Source: Haematobia irritans
Lineage: Eukaryota; Arthropoda; Insecta; Diptera; Muscidae
DNA length: 64,000 nucleotides
Assembly (NCBI RefSeq): GCF_050003625.1
Contig: NC_134399.1
Location: forward strand, 223,070,975 to 223,134,974
Direction: 5' to 3'
In this document: in pieces, positions 35,701 to 50,700 of the stretch
Numbering within the stretch: the first letter of the stretch is position 1
Layout of the letters: every line of letters starts with the position of its first letter
Translations under genes and position numbers: made by a program
Notes under the pieces: model-generated
What the model saw: the letters and a program-made list of their open reading frames with translations, nothing else
Told to the model about the DNA's origin: nothing
Database searches by the model: none

Positions 35701-38700
35701 ACAAGTTCCGCCGTTCAAACAGGGATTCGATTGGCATTCATCGATATCAATTTCACATTGTGTTCCGGTAAATCCAGGCATGCAGACGCAACGGAAGGTA
35801 CCAGGGTCATCCAAACAACTGCCTTCATTCTGACAAGGATGCGACTCGCATTCATTGATATTTGTCTCACAGCGTGGTCCAGTAAAACCTTGCGAACAAT
35901 TACAACGGAACGACCCAGGAGTATTGACACAAACTCCATTATGTTCACACGGAGATCCCTGATCACATTCATCAATATCCTCGGAACAATCCACACCCTT
36001 ATAGCCGGTGGCACACGAACATGTGTAGGAACCATTGATGGGACTGGTATCACAAATTGCATCAGAATGACAAGGATTCGAGGTACAAGCATCATCCAAA
36101 TGACAAAGTAATCCAGTTTTACCCGGTGTACAACGGCAATAGAATGAGCCAACACCATCAATACAAGTCGCACCATAGAAACAAGCAGCTGCAACGCAAT
36201 CGTCAATATTTTCACTACAATCCGGGCCAGTCCAACCGTTTACACATATACAAGAATAAGATCCTAGAGAGTTGGTACACGTTGCCCCATTTTGACAAAC
36301 AGATGGCCTAGACAAACAAAAAAATAGTTTGAATATTTTTATAAGTAACGGGGTTTTAAGGAATTTAATAACATACACTGGGAAAACATTTTACCTTTCG
36401 TAACATGAAAGCCATATTTATATCTCAATGAAAAGCTCTTGGTACACAAATAAAAAACAATATTTTTCTCCGCAACAAAATTTTAGACAAAAGAAAAATT
36501 TTCATTTTCTTACAAAAAATGTTCGTTATAAACTAATTTTTTTGGACTTTATTATAAGAGATTTAAACATCTTTTTATTTGCTTTTAAAGAATATTTTTA
36601 AGGACTAACGAAAACTTTGTCTAAAATTTCGTTCATGTTAAAAGAAATAACTTATTTCAGTGTAATTTTGAGTCAATACATTTTAAAGGGCAATAAAATT
36701 TCAAGAAATATCGTCACTTTTTCCCGAAAAAATCGTCATAATCGGCACTTGCATTTTAAAAATCGTTAAAAAAATTTCTTTATTTGCTTTTAAAGAATAT
36801 TTTTAAGAACTAACAAAATCTTATTTGTCTGAAATTTCGTTCATCTAATTATACAATTATTTTTCGAGCTTTATGGACAGATATAGATTAAGGAACATGG
36901 TTAATAGAGCCATTGAAAAGAAAACGCCAGATACAAATCTATACACGCCTGGACTGTACATGTTTCGGTTCGGGCGAATGAACCTTTCCACAGCCTTTAG
37001 TATAGATCTGGCTGGGAGAAAACATTTCGGAAATTTCCTCTTACAAATTGAATCATCTTTTCTCCCACTGTACATCATCTTTTCATATAACATACAATTT
37101 CGTTCATGTTAAACGAAATCACTTATTTCAGTGTAATTTGAGTCAATGCATTTTTTAAGGCCAAGGAAGGCTTTGTCTAAAATTCCGTTACTGATAAAAG
37201 AAATCTATTCTGTCAGTGTAACTAATGTAATATGGTTCGTAAATATGTAATATGGCTCGCAATTAAGAAAGCGATAAAGTTTTATTTTCAGTGTAGGATA
37301 AATATTTGTGTATTTATTTACCTTATAGCACATTCATCGACATCCTTTTCGCAGTTCTCGCCCGTATAATTTGGAGGACAGGCACAATGATAACTATTGA
37401 TTCCATCAATACAGGTTCCACCATTCTGACACAAATGTCCAGGACAATCATCAATATTTTGATCGCAATTTTTACCTTGATAACCTGAAAAGAACAAAAA
37501 CCATAAATAAATATGCTACATTTTTCAGCGCATTTAATATAAATTTAAAATTTTTTGTAAAATCATTAACCTTTGTGCACTCCTTGGGTCAGTTCGAGCC
37601 AACATTCCTTTATTTATTGGATATTTTTTTTGAAACTTTTATTTATCTATTACAGGGACGAAATGTATGTTTTTAGAAGATAATAATAAAAATAAAATAT
37701 TTCCATAATCCGCTATAATAATCCGCACGTGGAAAGTGCATTTATCCAAGGTGTGCACAAGGGTTAAAAATATGCATTAGACGTTTTCTTAAGAGATTTA
37801 TTATTAATTTCAATATAAATGGCAACTCTGGTCACATTACACCGCACACAAAAAACCGGCTTTAAAGATCTACCTTTTCATACCAGTTTAAGAGTACAAT
37901 TGGAACATGAGAGCATTTTCTTCAATGGATGTGAGAGTCAAAAACAATTTTGTTGGAGTTTCTCTTGCATGTTACTCACACAAAGGAAACGTATCAAAAA
38001 AAATTACAAGCTCAGCATAAATATTTGTATAGATGTGTGATCATGCTCATGACTAACCACCAAGTCCCGTATGTAAGGAATGATAGTAATGTATGACAAA
38101 ATCATGTAAGATACACCTAGAAACTAAAAGGCAATTAAACCGCAATGCGATAATGACCATAATACAAAGGAATACATAGTGTTGTGTATATAGAAGACAA
38201 CATTGGTTTTTTTTGCGCAGACCTGAATTTCTTAATTGTTGCCAATTAAAAGCATTCGAACATACATAAACAATTGTAGCTTTAGAACATTTTTGCATTT
38301 AAAAGTATTATGTATTATGGTTATTCGATCTACAAATCACAAATCCCAAATATATACATTAATAATACAATAAATTTTAAATATATCAATGCACATATTA
38401 CTCTATTAGATATAAAAGACATTAATTCCAAGGAATCACAAACTTGAAAGAGTTACTCATATAGCAAAGAAATAGGCAAGAAAGACAAAAAGGCACAATG
38501 ATAACAAATAAGAGATAAGTGTGCTCCAAAACTAATATAACTGACCACAATATAGGTACATATATGCTTTTTGCAGAGTATGAGAGAAAATACCATAAAT
38601 CGAAATGACGATGAAACAATGGCAAACCAACCAAGGTATATGGGCAAATGAGAATGAACATTGATCGGTCGGCCGATTTGTTCGATCATCGTTTTCGTTT

Positions 38701-41700
38701 TTTTTTATTGTTTTTGCAGTAGACAGCCATCAGCAACTACAACAACAACAAAACAATCACAATGTTGTCTTCGAAATATATATGGTATGTATGTACATAT
38801 GTTCACTTTCGCATACAATTTGTGTGTATGTATGAATAAAATTTTATTCAACTCCTTGTGACTGAACTTACATATTTTCCTAAAGTTTATAAACAAAAAA
38901 AAAATATTATTGCCAATTCTAATCAAAAGACACGATAACGGAATTTAATTTATTTTAATTTACGCACCCCGAAGGGGAATTTATTCTACAGATAGGCTTA
39001 ATTGAATAAAAGTGGAATTTTACCTCAGTTAAATATTATTAAAATTTAAATTAATCGAATATAATTTATTACAATTTAGTTTAATGTAGGTTCGATCAAA
39101 TGTAATGATCGTATATTGATAAAATTCACATAGAATTTAGCCTTAGAAGAAAAGTGATCACCCCAATCATGTTTTAAGAGCATACTGTTACTTTTTCACG
39201 GGGAACATGTAACATATTTGTAGCAATCATATTATTTTGGGGTGATCATATTTCTTCTCTGGGTGTACATATCGTAAAATCACATCACAAATCCTGGATT
39301 GATTTTTTACGTTATGCCTAGTACTAAGTTCGTTTTTGCGAACAACGAATATCTTCATTTATCTCCGTAAATAGGGTCTCAAGCCCAGGGATGTTAACTT
39401 ATTTATGCGAAATAATATACCTGCCTATTTTTTCGTGCGAAAAATCCAGGGTTGTATAAATATGTGTTTGAAAATGCTCAAAACAAAGATTTCGCATTTA
39501 TTGCGCGCTAAAGTTTTTTATATGGAGTATAACAGTTTTTCGTGCGAAAACGTTATCTTAGTACTAGGCTTTAGCGTAAACGTTTCCCAATTACGCTGAT
39601 ACTCCGAATTTCTCAAATATATCAACAGTATTAGGTGAGTCGGGGTGAGTATGGAAGCCACCGTAATGCAATCCCAATTTCGAACACCAAAAAGTTCTGC
39701 AGTTGATCAAACATATAATTGGGCAGCACTCATTGATAATAAAGACGTTCACCACCTGTGCTACCACAATGGACTGAATAGTCTGAGTTTAACCATTTCA
39801 CTACCGAAATAAACCTAATGTTAAAAACTTAAATTTTTCTTCTGTTTTTACTTGGACTATCAGCATGTAGAACAAAAATTGTAATTTTTAGCACCTACCT
39901 CAATTACTTCAAGAGCCATATGAGTTTGTTCTGAACTCTTGATTCTGGAATTATGACCAAATGGCCTTACGAAATAGTTAAAGAAGTTCATAAAAATGCA
40001 TTTTAGTGCTCACCAATATGGAAAATATGTATAGCTTATTTAGATTAAAGCCTATATTTTAAAATAACATGGAGAAACAAATCGAAACTAACTGGGGGAT
40101 GTCCTCCTAAGTGGACATCGGTACTCAATGGGTTAAAATAACGACCTATCCCAGAATTCGGATCTTGTTAAACGCAAATTAAGATTATCATTATTAGATT
40201 AAATTCTGGTACCACAGGACGTAAATTCTATCTTATCACTCATGAAATGGAAAACTTTCCTATTTATATTGCGTAATATCACTTATTTATAAGGACAATT
40301 TTAGAGACGATTTATAGAAATTGTTTACTAGGGAGAACGCTTAGAAGAAGTAGCAAACGCCGAAAAATGTATTTCCTTTTTGTCAGTATTTGGAATTAAA
40401 ACTATCCCCGTGTACTAATTTTCTAAAAAAAATTAATACCCTCAAGTAAAGAGTTAGAAATTGAAATTCTAAAACTATATTCTGTTGTGCAAAAACTGAA
40501 CAGTTTTTAGCGTCAAAAGAAACTTTCTTTGTCGTATTCAAAAAAGAAATCATTTTTTCAGTGTAAGTGTAATGTGGCAAAACGTGAAAAATCGTATACA
40601 TAATATTTCAGTTATATCAATCATACGATCCGGCGTACATTTATAGAAGGCCTTAAAACTGTATAAACACTGATATAAGCACATCTCGTAAAGGGTGATT
40701 TGTTAAGAGCTTGATAACTTTTTTAAAAAAAAAAAAAACGCATAAAATTTGCAAAATCTCATCGGTTCTTTATTTGAAACGTTAGATTGGTCCATGACAT
40801 TTACTTTTTGAAAATAATTTCATTTAAATGTTGACCGCGGCTGCGTCTTAGGTGGTCCATTCGGAAAGTCCAATTTTGGGCAACTTTTTCGAGCATTTCG
40901 GCCGGAATAGCCCGAATTTCTTCGGAAATGTTGTCTTCCAAAGCTGGAATAGTTGCTGGCTTATTTCTGTAGACTTTAGACTTGACGTAGCCCCACAAAA
41001 AATAGTCTAAAGGCGTCAAATCGCATGATCTTGGTGGCCAACTTACCGGTCCATTTCTTGAGATGAATTGTTCTCCGAAGTTTTCCCTCAAAATGGCCAT
41101 AGAATCGCGAGCTGTGTGGCATGTAGCGCCATCTTGTTGAAACCACATGTCAACCAAGTTCAGTTCTTCCATTTTTGGCAACAAAAAGTTTGTTAGCATC
41201 GAACGATAGCGATCGCCATTCACCGTAACGTTGCGTCCAACAGCATCTTTGAAAAAATACGGTCCAATGATTCCACCAGCGTACAAACCACACCAAACAG
41301 TGCATTTTTCGGGATGCATGGGCAGTTCTTGAACGGCTTCTGGTTGCTCTTCACTCCAAATGCGGCAATTTTGCTTATTTACGTAGCCATTCAACCAGAA
41401 ATGAGCCTCATCGCTGAACAAAATTTGTCGATAAAAAAGCGGATTTTCTGCCAACTTTTCTAGGGCCCATTCACTGAAAATTCGACGTTGTGGCAGATCG
41501 TAAGTCTATTCATGATGAAATGTCAAAGCATACTGAGCATCTTTCTCTTTGACACCATGTCTGAAATCCCACGTGATCTGTCAAATACTAATGCATGAAA
41601 ATCCTAACCTCAAAAGAATCACCCTTTATAAAAAAGCAAATAAAACCGACATGCCTTCTTGTTCTTAGGAACAATAATTGTTTCTTATATATGGCATATA

Positions 41701-44700
41701 TAGTAAAAGGAATAAAATTAATATCGACATTATTTGTAGCTGTCGGTAAAGTTATTAACATTTTACTCTCAAAACCCACCTTATCGACACTGAAATTGAA
41801 AAATTCTATTGAATTGCGTACTTAAAATTAAAAAAAATCTGTCCCAACCAACTTATTTATAAGACGGGTAGGGTAATTCCATTTATATGGCAACGCTGCC
41901 TAAGCGAGACATATAAACAACTACTACAATAACAACAATATCTAAAACAACAATAATAATAACAAAAACAGAAACAGAAAATACTTCGTCTTGAGATCTT
42001 CTTTCCCACGGTTTCATATCTTGTATGTTTTAGTATGTTGTTGCTTTTATGCTTTATACCCCAACAACAACACATGCGCACACATATACACATACAAAAC
42101 GTTTGCGCAAACACACCGACCGAACCGATACACCACCGCGCCACTGAGTCAGTCTTTTACACATGCGCCACCACCAGTCGGGCACACACATTGGGGCGAA
42201 GCTAAAACAACAAAAACACAAAACCTTCTCATTCGTTGTCATCGTCGTTTCTATCTACGAAGGCAGACAACAACTCAACACTCCACGGTGTATATGGTTC
42301 GGTCTATCTTGGCCGGTTATTCGTTTGTTGTCGTTTATGTTGCTGTTTGGGCTTTTTGTTTGGATGGCTGAATAGGGTGTGTGTGTGTATGTGAGATTGT
42401 TTATTATTTCTGGTGGCGTTGATGATTGTCTTCATTGGTTTCGATCGAGTTTTTTTGTATTCATTTCATGATTTTTGATTTCTTCTCTTACTCTCAACAA
42501 CTAAAACTACTCCTTTTATTCGCCCTCATCAGGAGAATTAAAACAAAAGTTTAGGAGCCTACCTAAAAATATACATTTTTTTGGTAGTACGCTTGCTCTC
42601 CCTATAGCCTTTATTTCACCACTGTGCAAGATATATTCATCTCCAACGCTGCCTATTTACTACCACATGTATGCACATACCTTGATTGTCATAATCTACC
42701 AGTAAACCCAATCAGTTCGATCTACCAAGAAACCCAGTTGCTGTCGCTTGGTTGGGGTTGCTGCTGCTGCCTTGTTTCCATTCAAAACAACAGTATTTTG
42801 TGTGTTACTAATGGAACACGCCTGACTCTCTCTCTATCTTCCCTCCTTCCCCACCGCAGCTAAACGAACGAACATCGCAACCAAACCATTTCATCTGGAT
42901 GAAATATGGAATCCAGCCGGGCTTTCTTAGTTTGTTAACTGATGTTGTTGCCTCTTGTTGTCCCTGCTGTAGACGACAAAACCAATTCGATAGGAAGATA
43001 GTACGTGGATGTGGTCGTCGTTCTTTGTCGTAGCCGTCGTATGTTACCATAATGTCTTAAAGAGATTACAATATCCATGATGGCTTTACCTGTCCACCAT
43101 GGAGTTATACACTCGCTCACATTCATACATACATACAAACATTCAGAGTAGACCCCGACCAGTCTTCTTGTCTTACCTTTATTGTTATTAAAGGTACATA
43201 TCTCGATAAATCCATCTAATGGAAGTACCACCACATTCGGTTGTAGTAATAGTACCACAAATGAGTAGAGTAAATATCCACGAATAGATTTAAACAATTA
43301 AAATTTGAAATAGTTGACATGAAAGACGACGAAGGAATAAGCTAGCAAACCGCAGATCGAACGTGTGTCTGATGTGGACTTAATGATATAAGATCTTCGT
43401 CGTTGCCCAAATCCAAAACACTTCATACCTTTTCACGAGCTTTCGTCAGTATATCAGCGATCGACCCGATTAGGGCCATACGTTTTTCTCTTAAGGTACA
43501 TACATACATAGGTACCTAATTACCATTTATAAATAGATTGCCTGTCAGACAAATCAAAGGGTTGAACATTTGAATATGGGACATTTATTGAGAACACTAA
43601 GGATATTGGGCAAATTGGCCACCAAACATTTGTAAATGGGAGTCAAATCACTAGCATTAACGTTTATATCGGCCTTGTACAATATGAGTAACACACTGCT
43701 TGCTCTTGTTTGTAATGAGATGTCCAGAACCTTTGAAGAAAATAAAATCGGGTTTGACAAGTCACAACAAATCAATACACAGTTTTATCATTACAAAACT
43801 GAGATACTTGACAATATGAGAGAAGAGAGAGAGAATTCTTGTAGAAAAAATTATTGAATTCTTTCTCCTCTCAGTGGCATCTACAGTCATGGCTCACGTT
43901 TGCTCTGTCGTAATTCTATATTGCATTTGAATAGATTACACCAGTGTTGCCATAAAATCACCATTTTCACAATAGATCAATACACGGTTTTATCATTGCA
44001 AAAGTGATATACTTGACAAATTCTTTCTCCTCTCAGTGGCATGACTCTCGTTTTCTCTGTCGTAATTTTATGACTCTCGTTTTCTCTGTCGTAATTTTAT
44101 ATTGCATTTTAATAGTGCTGCCATAAAATCGCCATTTTGACGTAATGTTAATATGTCCATTTCAGTATATGCGTCTCTTAAATGAAGATGTTCAAGATAA
44201 GGCAAACATAAATACTCTATGTAATTGAAAAATTTTCCAATTTTTTACCTTTTAGCTAAAAAATTTAATATGAAAGTTCACCATCTGTGATATTACAATG
44301 GACTGAATTACCTGTCGTAAGTTGTGATTTGAAGAAAAACAAAAAAATTCTTTGTTATCGGAGAAGGAAGTCGAATTTCATGTTCTTCCCCCTAAAAATT
44401 AGGGGGAATTTGTTCTTGGTCCATATACAGACTGATCAACACCGTTCAACAATTTTTAATTAACATTTTGTATAGATCTAAGAAAAGTTGATTCATTCAA
44501 GATTTTAGAAAATTTTTTCTGAGAAGCCGGAATAAGTACTACATATTAATCATTACAAAAAAACAAACAACTCTATTGAGTCTAGATGGAGTAATTAAAA
44601 TTCTATTTTAAAAATTAAAACAACAAAACAACAAAGCCAAACCCATCCATAATAATAACACTAACACATTTCTCCAATTACCTGTAACTTGCCTACATGT

Positions 44701-47700
44701 ATCACATTCGCATGTTAGATGCAGGTGATGGTGATTTGATTATAAAAATCCCAAGAATATATTTCATAAGATAAAAAGTTAAAAAAAGTGGAGGGAGTAG
44801 AAACTTTGAAATTAAGTAAAGGCAAGTGAATTAGCTCAATGATAGTAGAGGTGATGGCAGCAACGGTAGTAGCGCTTGTAGCTACAAGTTTGCCTTGCAT
44901 AAACCGCACCTAAATTAAACAGCAATCTAAAGAATAACGATTCTTCTTACAAATAAAATTGTCTGACTTATGGAGTGACACACAACTGCAACAAATTTTA
45001 ATAAAAAATGATCACAAAATGTGCACAGATCAGCAATTAAAAAATTACGACAAACTTTTTTTTGTATTGAGCTCTTAAAAGGCATTTGGTTATACGTCCA
45101 TAAGATAATTAATTGGACATGTATATTTTTGCTTAGATCAAGAGCAAAATGGTATACATTTCTAAACCAGCTAGAAATATATAAAATTAAGATATTTAAA
45201 GGACCCAAAGAAAAAATACTTTCACCCGGAACGAAATTTCAGGCAATCGAAATTCTCTTTTATTAAAAAGTATTTTCTTCAAAAGTAAGTAAACATGAAT
45301 TTATGAAAAGCGTTGCTATATCTAATCTTGTTCATTTGCTTTTAAAAAAAATTTTAGCGTCAAAATAAAACTTCGTTTGTGTACTATTTCGTTCCTTGGA
45401 ACGAAAGCCCTTCTTTCAGTATGTCATAAAGAATATTTACTTTATAAGAAATGTAATGAGACATTTCTTTAATGGTATGATATTAATATCAAGGACTCAA
45501 TCCATTTTCGATATTTTTCTTAAAAACTTCATTATATGATATAAAATATAATTTTACTTCTTCTATTTATTTAACTCATTTTACAACCAAGCCGAAATGG
45601 TTTTTTATTAAGCTTTATTAAAATTCCCCTTCCTAAGAGTCGAGATTATCGTTAAAACTTTCTCTGTATTATAAATTTTATGTAACTTAGTTCCCTTTGA
45701 ATTTCAACAGTTAATTCTCATTTTGAACATTTGATCGAGAGTGTCTATATATGAACTTATTTTTTGCATGTCAATCTCTTACTCCTTCTCTCACCGTTGT
45801 TCTCTGCATCTCTTACTCTATGCGAAAGACGACAATAAACGATGTCTCATACAAAGCGAAAGCCTTAGCAAATGTTTGGACTTTCAAAGATAATAAAATG
45901 CATAGCCAAGCACAAAATGCATGTTTTGAACTTTTCTAATTAATGCAAATAATGGAGGAAAACCCGCCACCGTCATCAGAAGCGGCAAAATAGCCAGTTG
46001 TGTTGTCGCTGTAACTAAAAGCACTGGTTCCAGTTTCAGATCAAATCTACTACCCCCCTTTTCTCCTTTTATCAACTATTAGCCCCATTTACTTTGGGTT
46101 GGAACTCCCGCGCATTAGCTAGATTGTATGATTTGATGAGATTCGATGTGAAACGGCTGTGTTGTGGACATGTGTGTGAGCACATTGAGATCTTGAGCAG
46201 CTGCAGTATTCAGTTTAGAATGCTAGATTTTGTTTGTTTTTTCGAAAAGTCCATAGTGTCCAGTTGAAAGTTGCATTTTGCAGTGGCAGTAACATTCTGT
46301 GAAGAGTGGCGGGGGCTGGGTGGGGTTGTTGTTCATCGCCGTAATGGGGTTGGTTTTTGGTGCATTTATTCACTTTAGAGATGATGGTCATCGTTGTCAC
46401 ATGTATTTCTCTATGTGTTTTGTGTATGTGGTGGTTCATTCAGTTCAATTTGTTTCAATTATATTCAATTTAATTAATTTAACGCAAAAAATGCATTCAC
46501 TTTTTTTTGCACTAGATAAACCAATCAAGAGACTAAGATTCAAATATCAAAGAGCTAATAGTGATAATAGATTTTCTGAAAATAAAGCATGTGTTTGTGT
46601 GACATTTTCTATTTGATATAAAATGTATATTTGAATATGAAGGTTTGTATATTATTTCTTGAAAATACGGTTTAATATCTTTATCAATGACTGCTTAAGT
46701 TCTCACACTTGGATTTAATCAACTAGAATACATTTATGGTACTTGAATTTTCCGTTTTTTATGCCTTCTCTCATTGAAATAATGTAGAAATAAGGTGACA
46801 TCGCTGAAACAGCTGACTTAATATTTAATAATTATTTTATTACTTAAAAATTATTTAAGAGTTAAAGATAATTATCTAATAAGAGTTAATATCATTGCTA
46901 AGCTTCTTATAAAAACAGATTTACGTATTTGCTCATTAAAAAAAGGAATTACAAAGAAATCTTGTTTGACTAAAATTTTGTATAAGAGGAAAATATTTTT
47001 TTGCGTGTAATATTACAAGTATTTCCGGTCTACTGCATTAATACAGATTGTATGAGAAAAAAAGGTAAATCGATCACAATGGTAATCCTGTTGCTAGTAT
47101 ATTATTTACGTTGAGTATAATTCCTGCAAAGGTCATTGTATATTGAGGTTATGAGAAAGGGTAACCCTGCCTCTTTTCATCTGAGATTCATAAATTCTGG
47201 GTAGTTTATATTATTGAGAAAAGTCGAATAACGGTACCTTCATATTTAACATTGACTAAAATGTTGGCTATATACATCCATACGTACTCCGGCAGGTGCA
47301 AACTAATCTATTACATATATATGCTCTATTAGGCTCTCACCCATACATGAGTACAACGAAGGGATGACATTGTCAATTGTTTGTTTTATGGTCGTTGTTG
47401 TTGTTGGACACATGAAAAGAAATGGAACAAACCATTAAACAAATTTAACCCACAAACGGACACACATAGAGCAATAGAAAACAATTGCAAAGCTTTTCTC
47501 TGTCTGTCTGGTTGGTAATACAAAACAACCTAAATTTTTATTTTTTTTTTTTTTGCTCAACTACTTTCCTTTGATGATGACTTGTTGCTGCTGTATGGCG
47601 AAGGTCACTATGTGACTGGGTTTTTGTTAGCAGTGGCTGGAATTGATGGTGCTACTTACTACACACGCACACATCTTTGCTATGAGCTATTGAAGTGGCA

Positions 47701-50700
47701 GCTAATACATAATCGTGTTGTGTTTAGGGAATTTAGTTGCATGTGTCGATAGCAACAACAACACCAACGAAACACATGTGCAACCTAAGAGCCAGGCCAG
47801 GCGCAGCTAGTTTTTCCTTTACACAACATATTGAAGGCAGATGTTTAGAAACTAACCACACATTTTCCATTCACAGTCATCCAACCACCTATCCTATCCA
47901 TCCATGCTACAACATTTTCCTTTTGCATCCCATTATCTATGGAAATTTGTACATGTTCTTTTGGTTTGCTTCTTGCCTTGTGATTATATTTCTAAAACTT
48001 CTGCTGGCTGCCAAAGAATTCACTGCCATCATCAAGGAATAGGAAGGAAAAAACAAGCAAATGAAAGCCCATACACATTTTTAGAAGATGAAGAGAACCA
48101 ACCAGCAGCAGCCGGAATAACAACATGCCACTGATCGATTAATATACATTTAAAGTAGAAAATGAAGACAAGATTTAAAGTGGGGCCGAAGAACTGACAG
48201 ACAAACTAAGACACGGCATAGAAGATTTGGTGGTGAGATGATAATATGCATGCAACATCGTCTAGAGAGAAGAGCGGAAGCGAAGTACTAGAGGAGGATT
48301 TAAAAGTGGTAAACAGTGAAGAATACAGTGGGGTCAAACAATAGTCTCACCTTATATATCCACACCCTTACTATAAATATCAATAATAATATGGAATCAG
48401 AAAGAGAGAGAGATGACGTTTATTAAAGATTGAATCTGAGATGTAGGTGAACTATTCAGAAAATGTAAATAAAAAAAGAATGCATCCCTGTGTAGTAATT
48501 GAAAATGCTATTAATGAACCTCTTTTATTGTAGCAAAATAAAAAATTCAAAAATGTTAAATTTTTTCAAAATGTAGGTTTGCAATAAATATTTGATAATA
48601 ATCGACATTTTCCAAATTAGTTTAAAATCTCCAATTTCCCTAATGAAATATCGAATAACCCTATAAAGCTATTGTGAATGAAAAACATAATTTCCTCTCA
48701 GATAATTAGTAAATGAATATACCATTATGATTGCAGTTGTTTCCCATATTCATTCTATAGGGTTTCAATTATATCTGAATATTAGAATTTATCTGAAATA
48801 AATATATATATATCAATCTTTAGTAATTTAAAGGGATCCCCTCTACGGCTATTTTGGATACAATACTCATTGGTCTGCGTAATTTTAAGCCTTATAGATT
48901 ATTTTAATTGCCCACGATGGCTTTTAGTTTATAGCTCCAACTTCTTCTCACCACCACTGTGCCTCACTTTGGCAAAGCAATTTAGACTATTCTGTAGTGG
49001 CTGACTGAAAGAACTGTAGCTTGGTTGTTTTACTTCTATTTAATGTTTGCCTTCTAACAGTGTTGCAGTTAATATATTTGGCCTAAGCCAGTTATGGGTA
49101 ATGGAGAGCTGACGATGTTGGATCACTGTTCTGTTGCCGTGTGGAGTTGTTTAAAAGCGGCCACTCCTCGATCTCAGAAAAAGGTTCAACATTGCCATTG
49201 TAAATGGTAGATTGAAGGAGGGGAGAGGATGATTGGTCAATCGAACGAATGGATTGTTGTTCGTTGTGCGACTGACTTGTATTTTTTTATTTATTATTGT
49301 AATATGTGGTTGGCTCTTGTTGTTCAGCATTCATTGTTGAGGCAAGCCATTGGTAAAGTTTAGCAGCCCCTTGTTGTCGTTCGTCGTTTTTATTTTGTCC
49401 GACAATTTCTGTGGTTTTCAAGAATCAATTCAAAATATCCAGGGTTCTGTTCATTGTCATGCTCTTTGTTATCTCCCATTGTGGGTTTTATATTGAGCTT
49501 TACTCAGACTTATAAAAAGAGAATAAATACTATTACAAGTTCTCAATTTTTTTTAATGGGGACAGAAAAAAAAATACAGAATAGTTTTAAATTATCCAAA
49601 ATTTGTGTGTGGGGAGACTATATCTCTAAAGAGAGTTTGAAATTATGCACTCTATCTCTCTCTCACCCTAACATGAGAAGTAAAGTGAGGTGAAGGCTAT
49701 GTAAACAATCACTGACATTGTTGTTGTAGTATATTGCTCCCCCTCCACAAACAAAGCCGGTTTGGTGTGGCATTAATCGAAATCAGAGACATACACACAA
49801 ATTTTACGTACGTCACAAAACAGCTAACTTTGTAGGTTTCTTCATGCTGTGAACACATAAACGGGGAAGAATTGGTTTACGAGAGGGGGCGACAAGCTAA
49901 CTAATATGAAGAGACAGACAAATGGGCGAGCGAATACAATGTGGAACGTACCACAAATGCGTATTCTGTTTGGACCTTGCCGCCGATCATCATCATATCC
50001 TCTATGGTAAATTATGGTATGTATACACACAGAAGGGGATATGGACAGAAAAGGAGTTTTTCTTCTTCGTTCAAAATGGACTTATGATTGGAATATAAAA
50101 TCATTATTCATATGCGATTTAAAAGCTTGAGAATGGTAAACCACAACATTGTATAACATTGTGTTGTAAATAATAAAAAAAAACAGAAAACCAATTTTCA
50201 TGCGTAAAACAAGGCCGTATTCAAAAATATATAAAATAAAATGTTTAAGATATTTAAAGTTTTATTGCTATATTTAATAAGATAATTATTTCTTGATTGG
50301 TATTGTAGTCTATTTTTAATATTATTATCTTTTTTCGAAGATGAATAAATTATATAAAATCCCTAGGAATTTAATATTCACTTCCAATTAGAAGTGAGGT
50401 TAGCTTTATATAATTTTGAGAGTAATGAGTGTTCTCAATAATTTTTCAACTTGAATTTGAGCCTTATCCTTTGAAAAATGTTTGAAAACGTCATTGATAT
50501 AAGCATTTTTCCAGTGCTTCAGTTTTTAATGTGTAAATATAATCATAGCGATAGGCGAACACGTATTTACGTGCATTTCTTATGGGAAGTCCCAAATCCA
50601 CTCCGGAATACCGTGACGGCTAGCGACGTGTCGCCAAATTCAGATCTATTCTAAATCCTTGGCTAGAAATGGGATAGAGTTACCATCGCTTATCACATTT

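Noticed and set aside
33754..36111. Plus-strand frames of 146-185 codons opposite the Notch main exon
   Set aside because: They are shadows of the repetitive EGF coding sequence on the other strand. No splice or family support.
42054..42375. Overlapping short frames on both strands at 41.9-42.4 kb
   Set aside because: Simple-sequence-driven (CAA, CAC, TGT). No conserved domain and no splice context.
46299..46616. 105-codon plus-strand frame in the Notch intron
   Set aside because: Hydrophobic by composition, no recognisable family, no start context or neighbouring exon.
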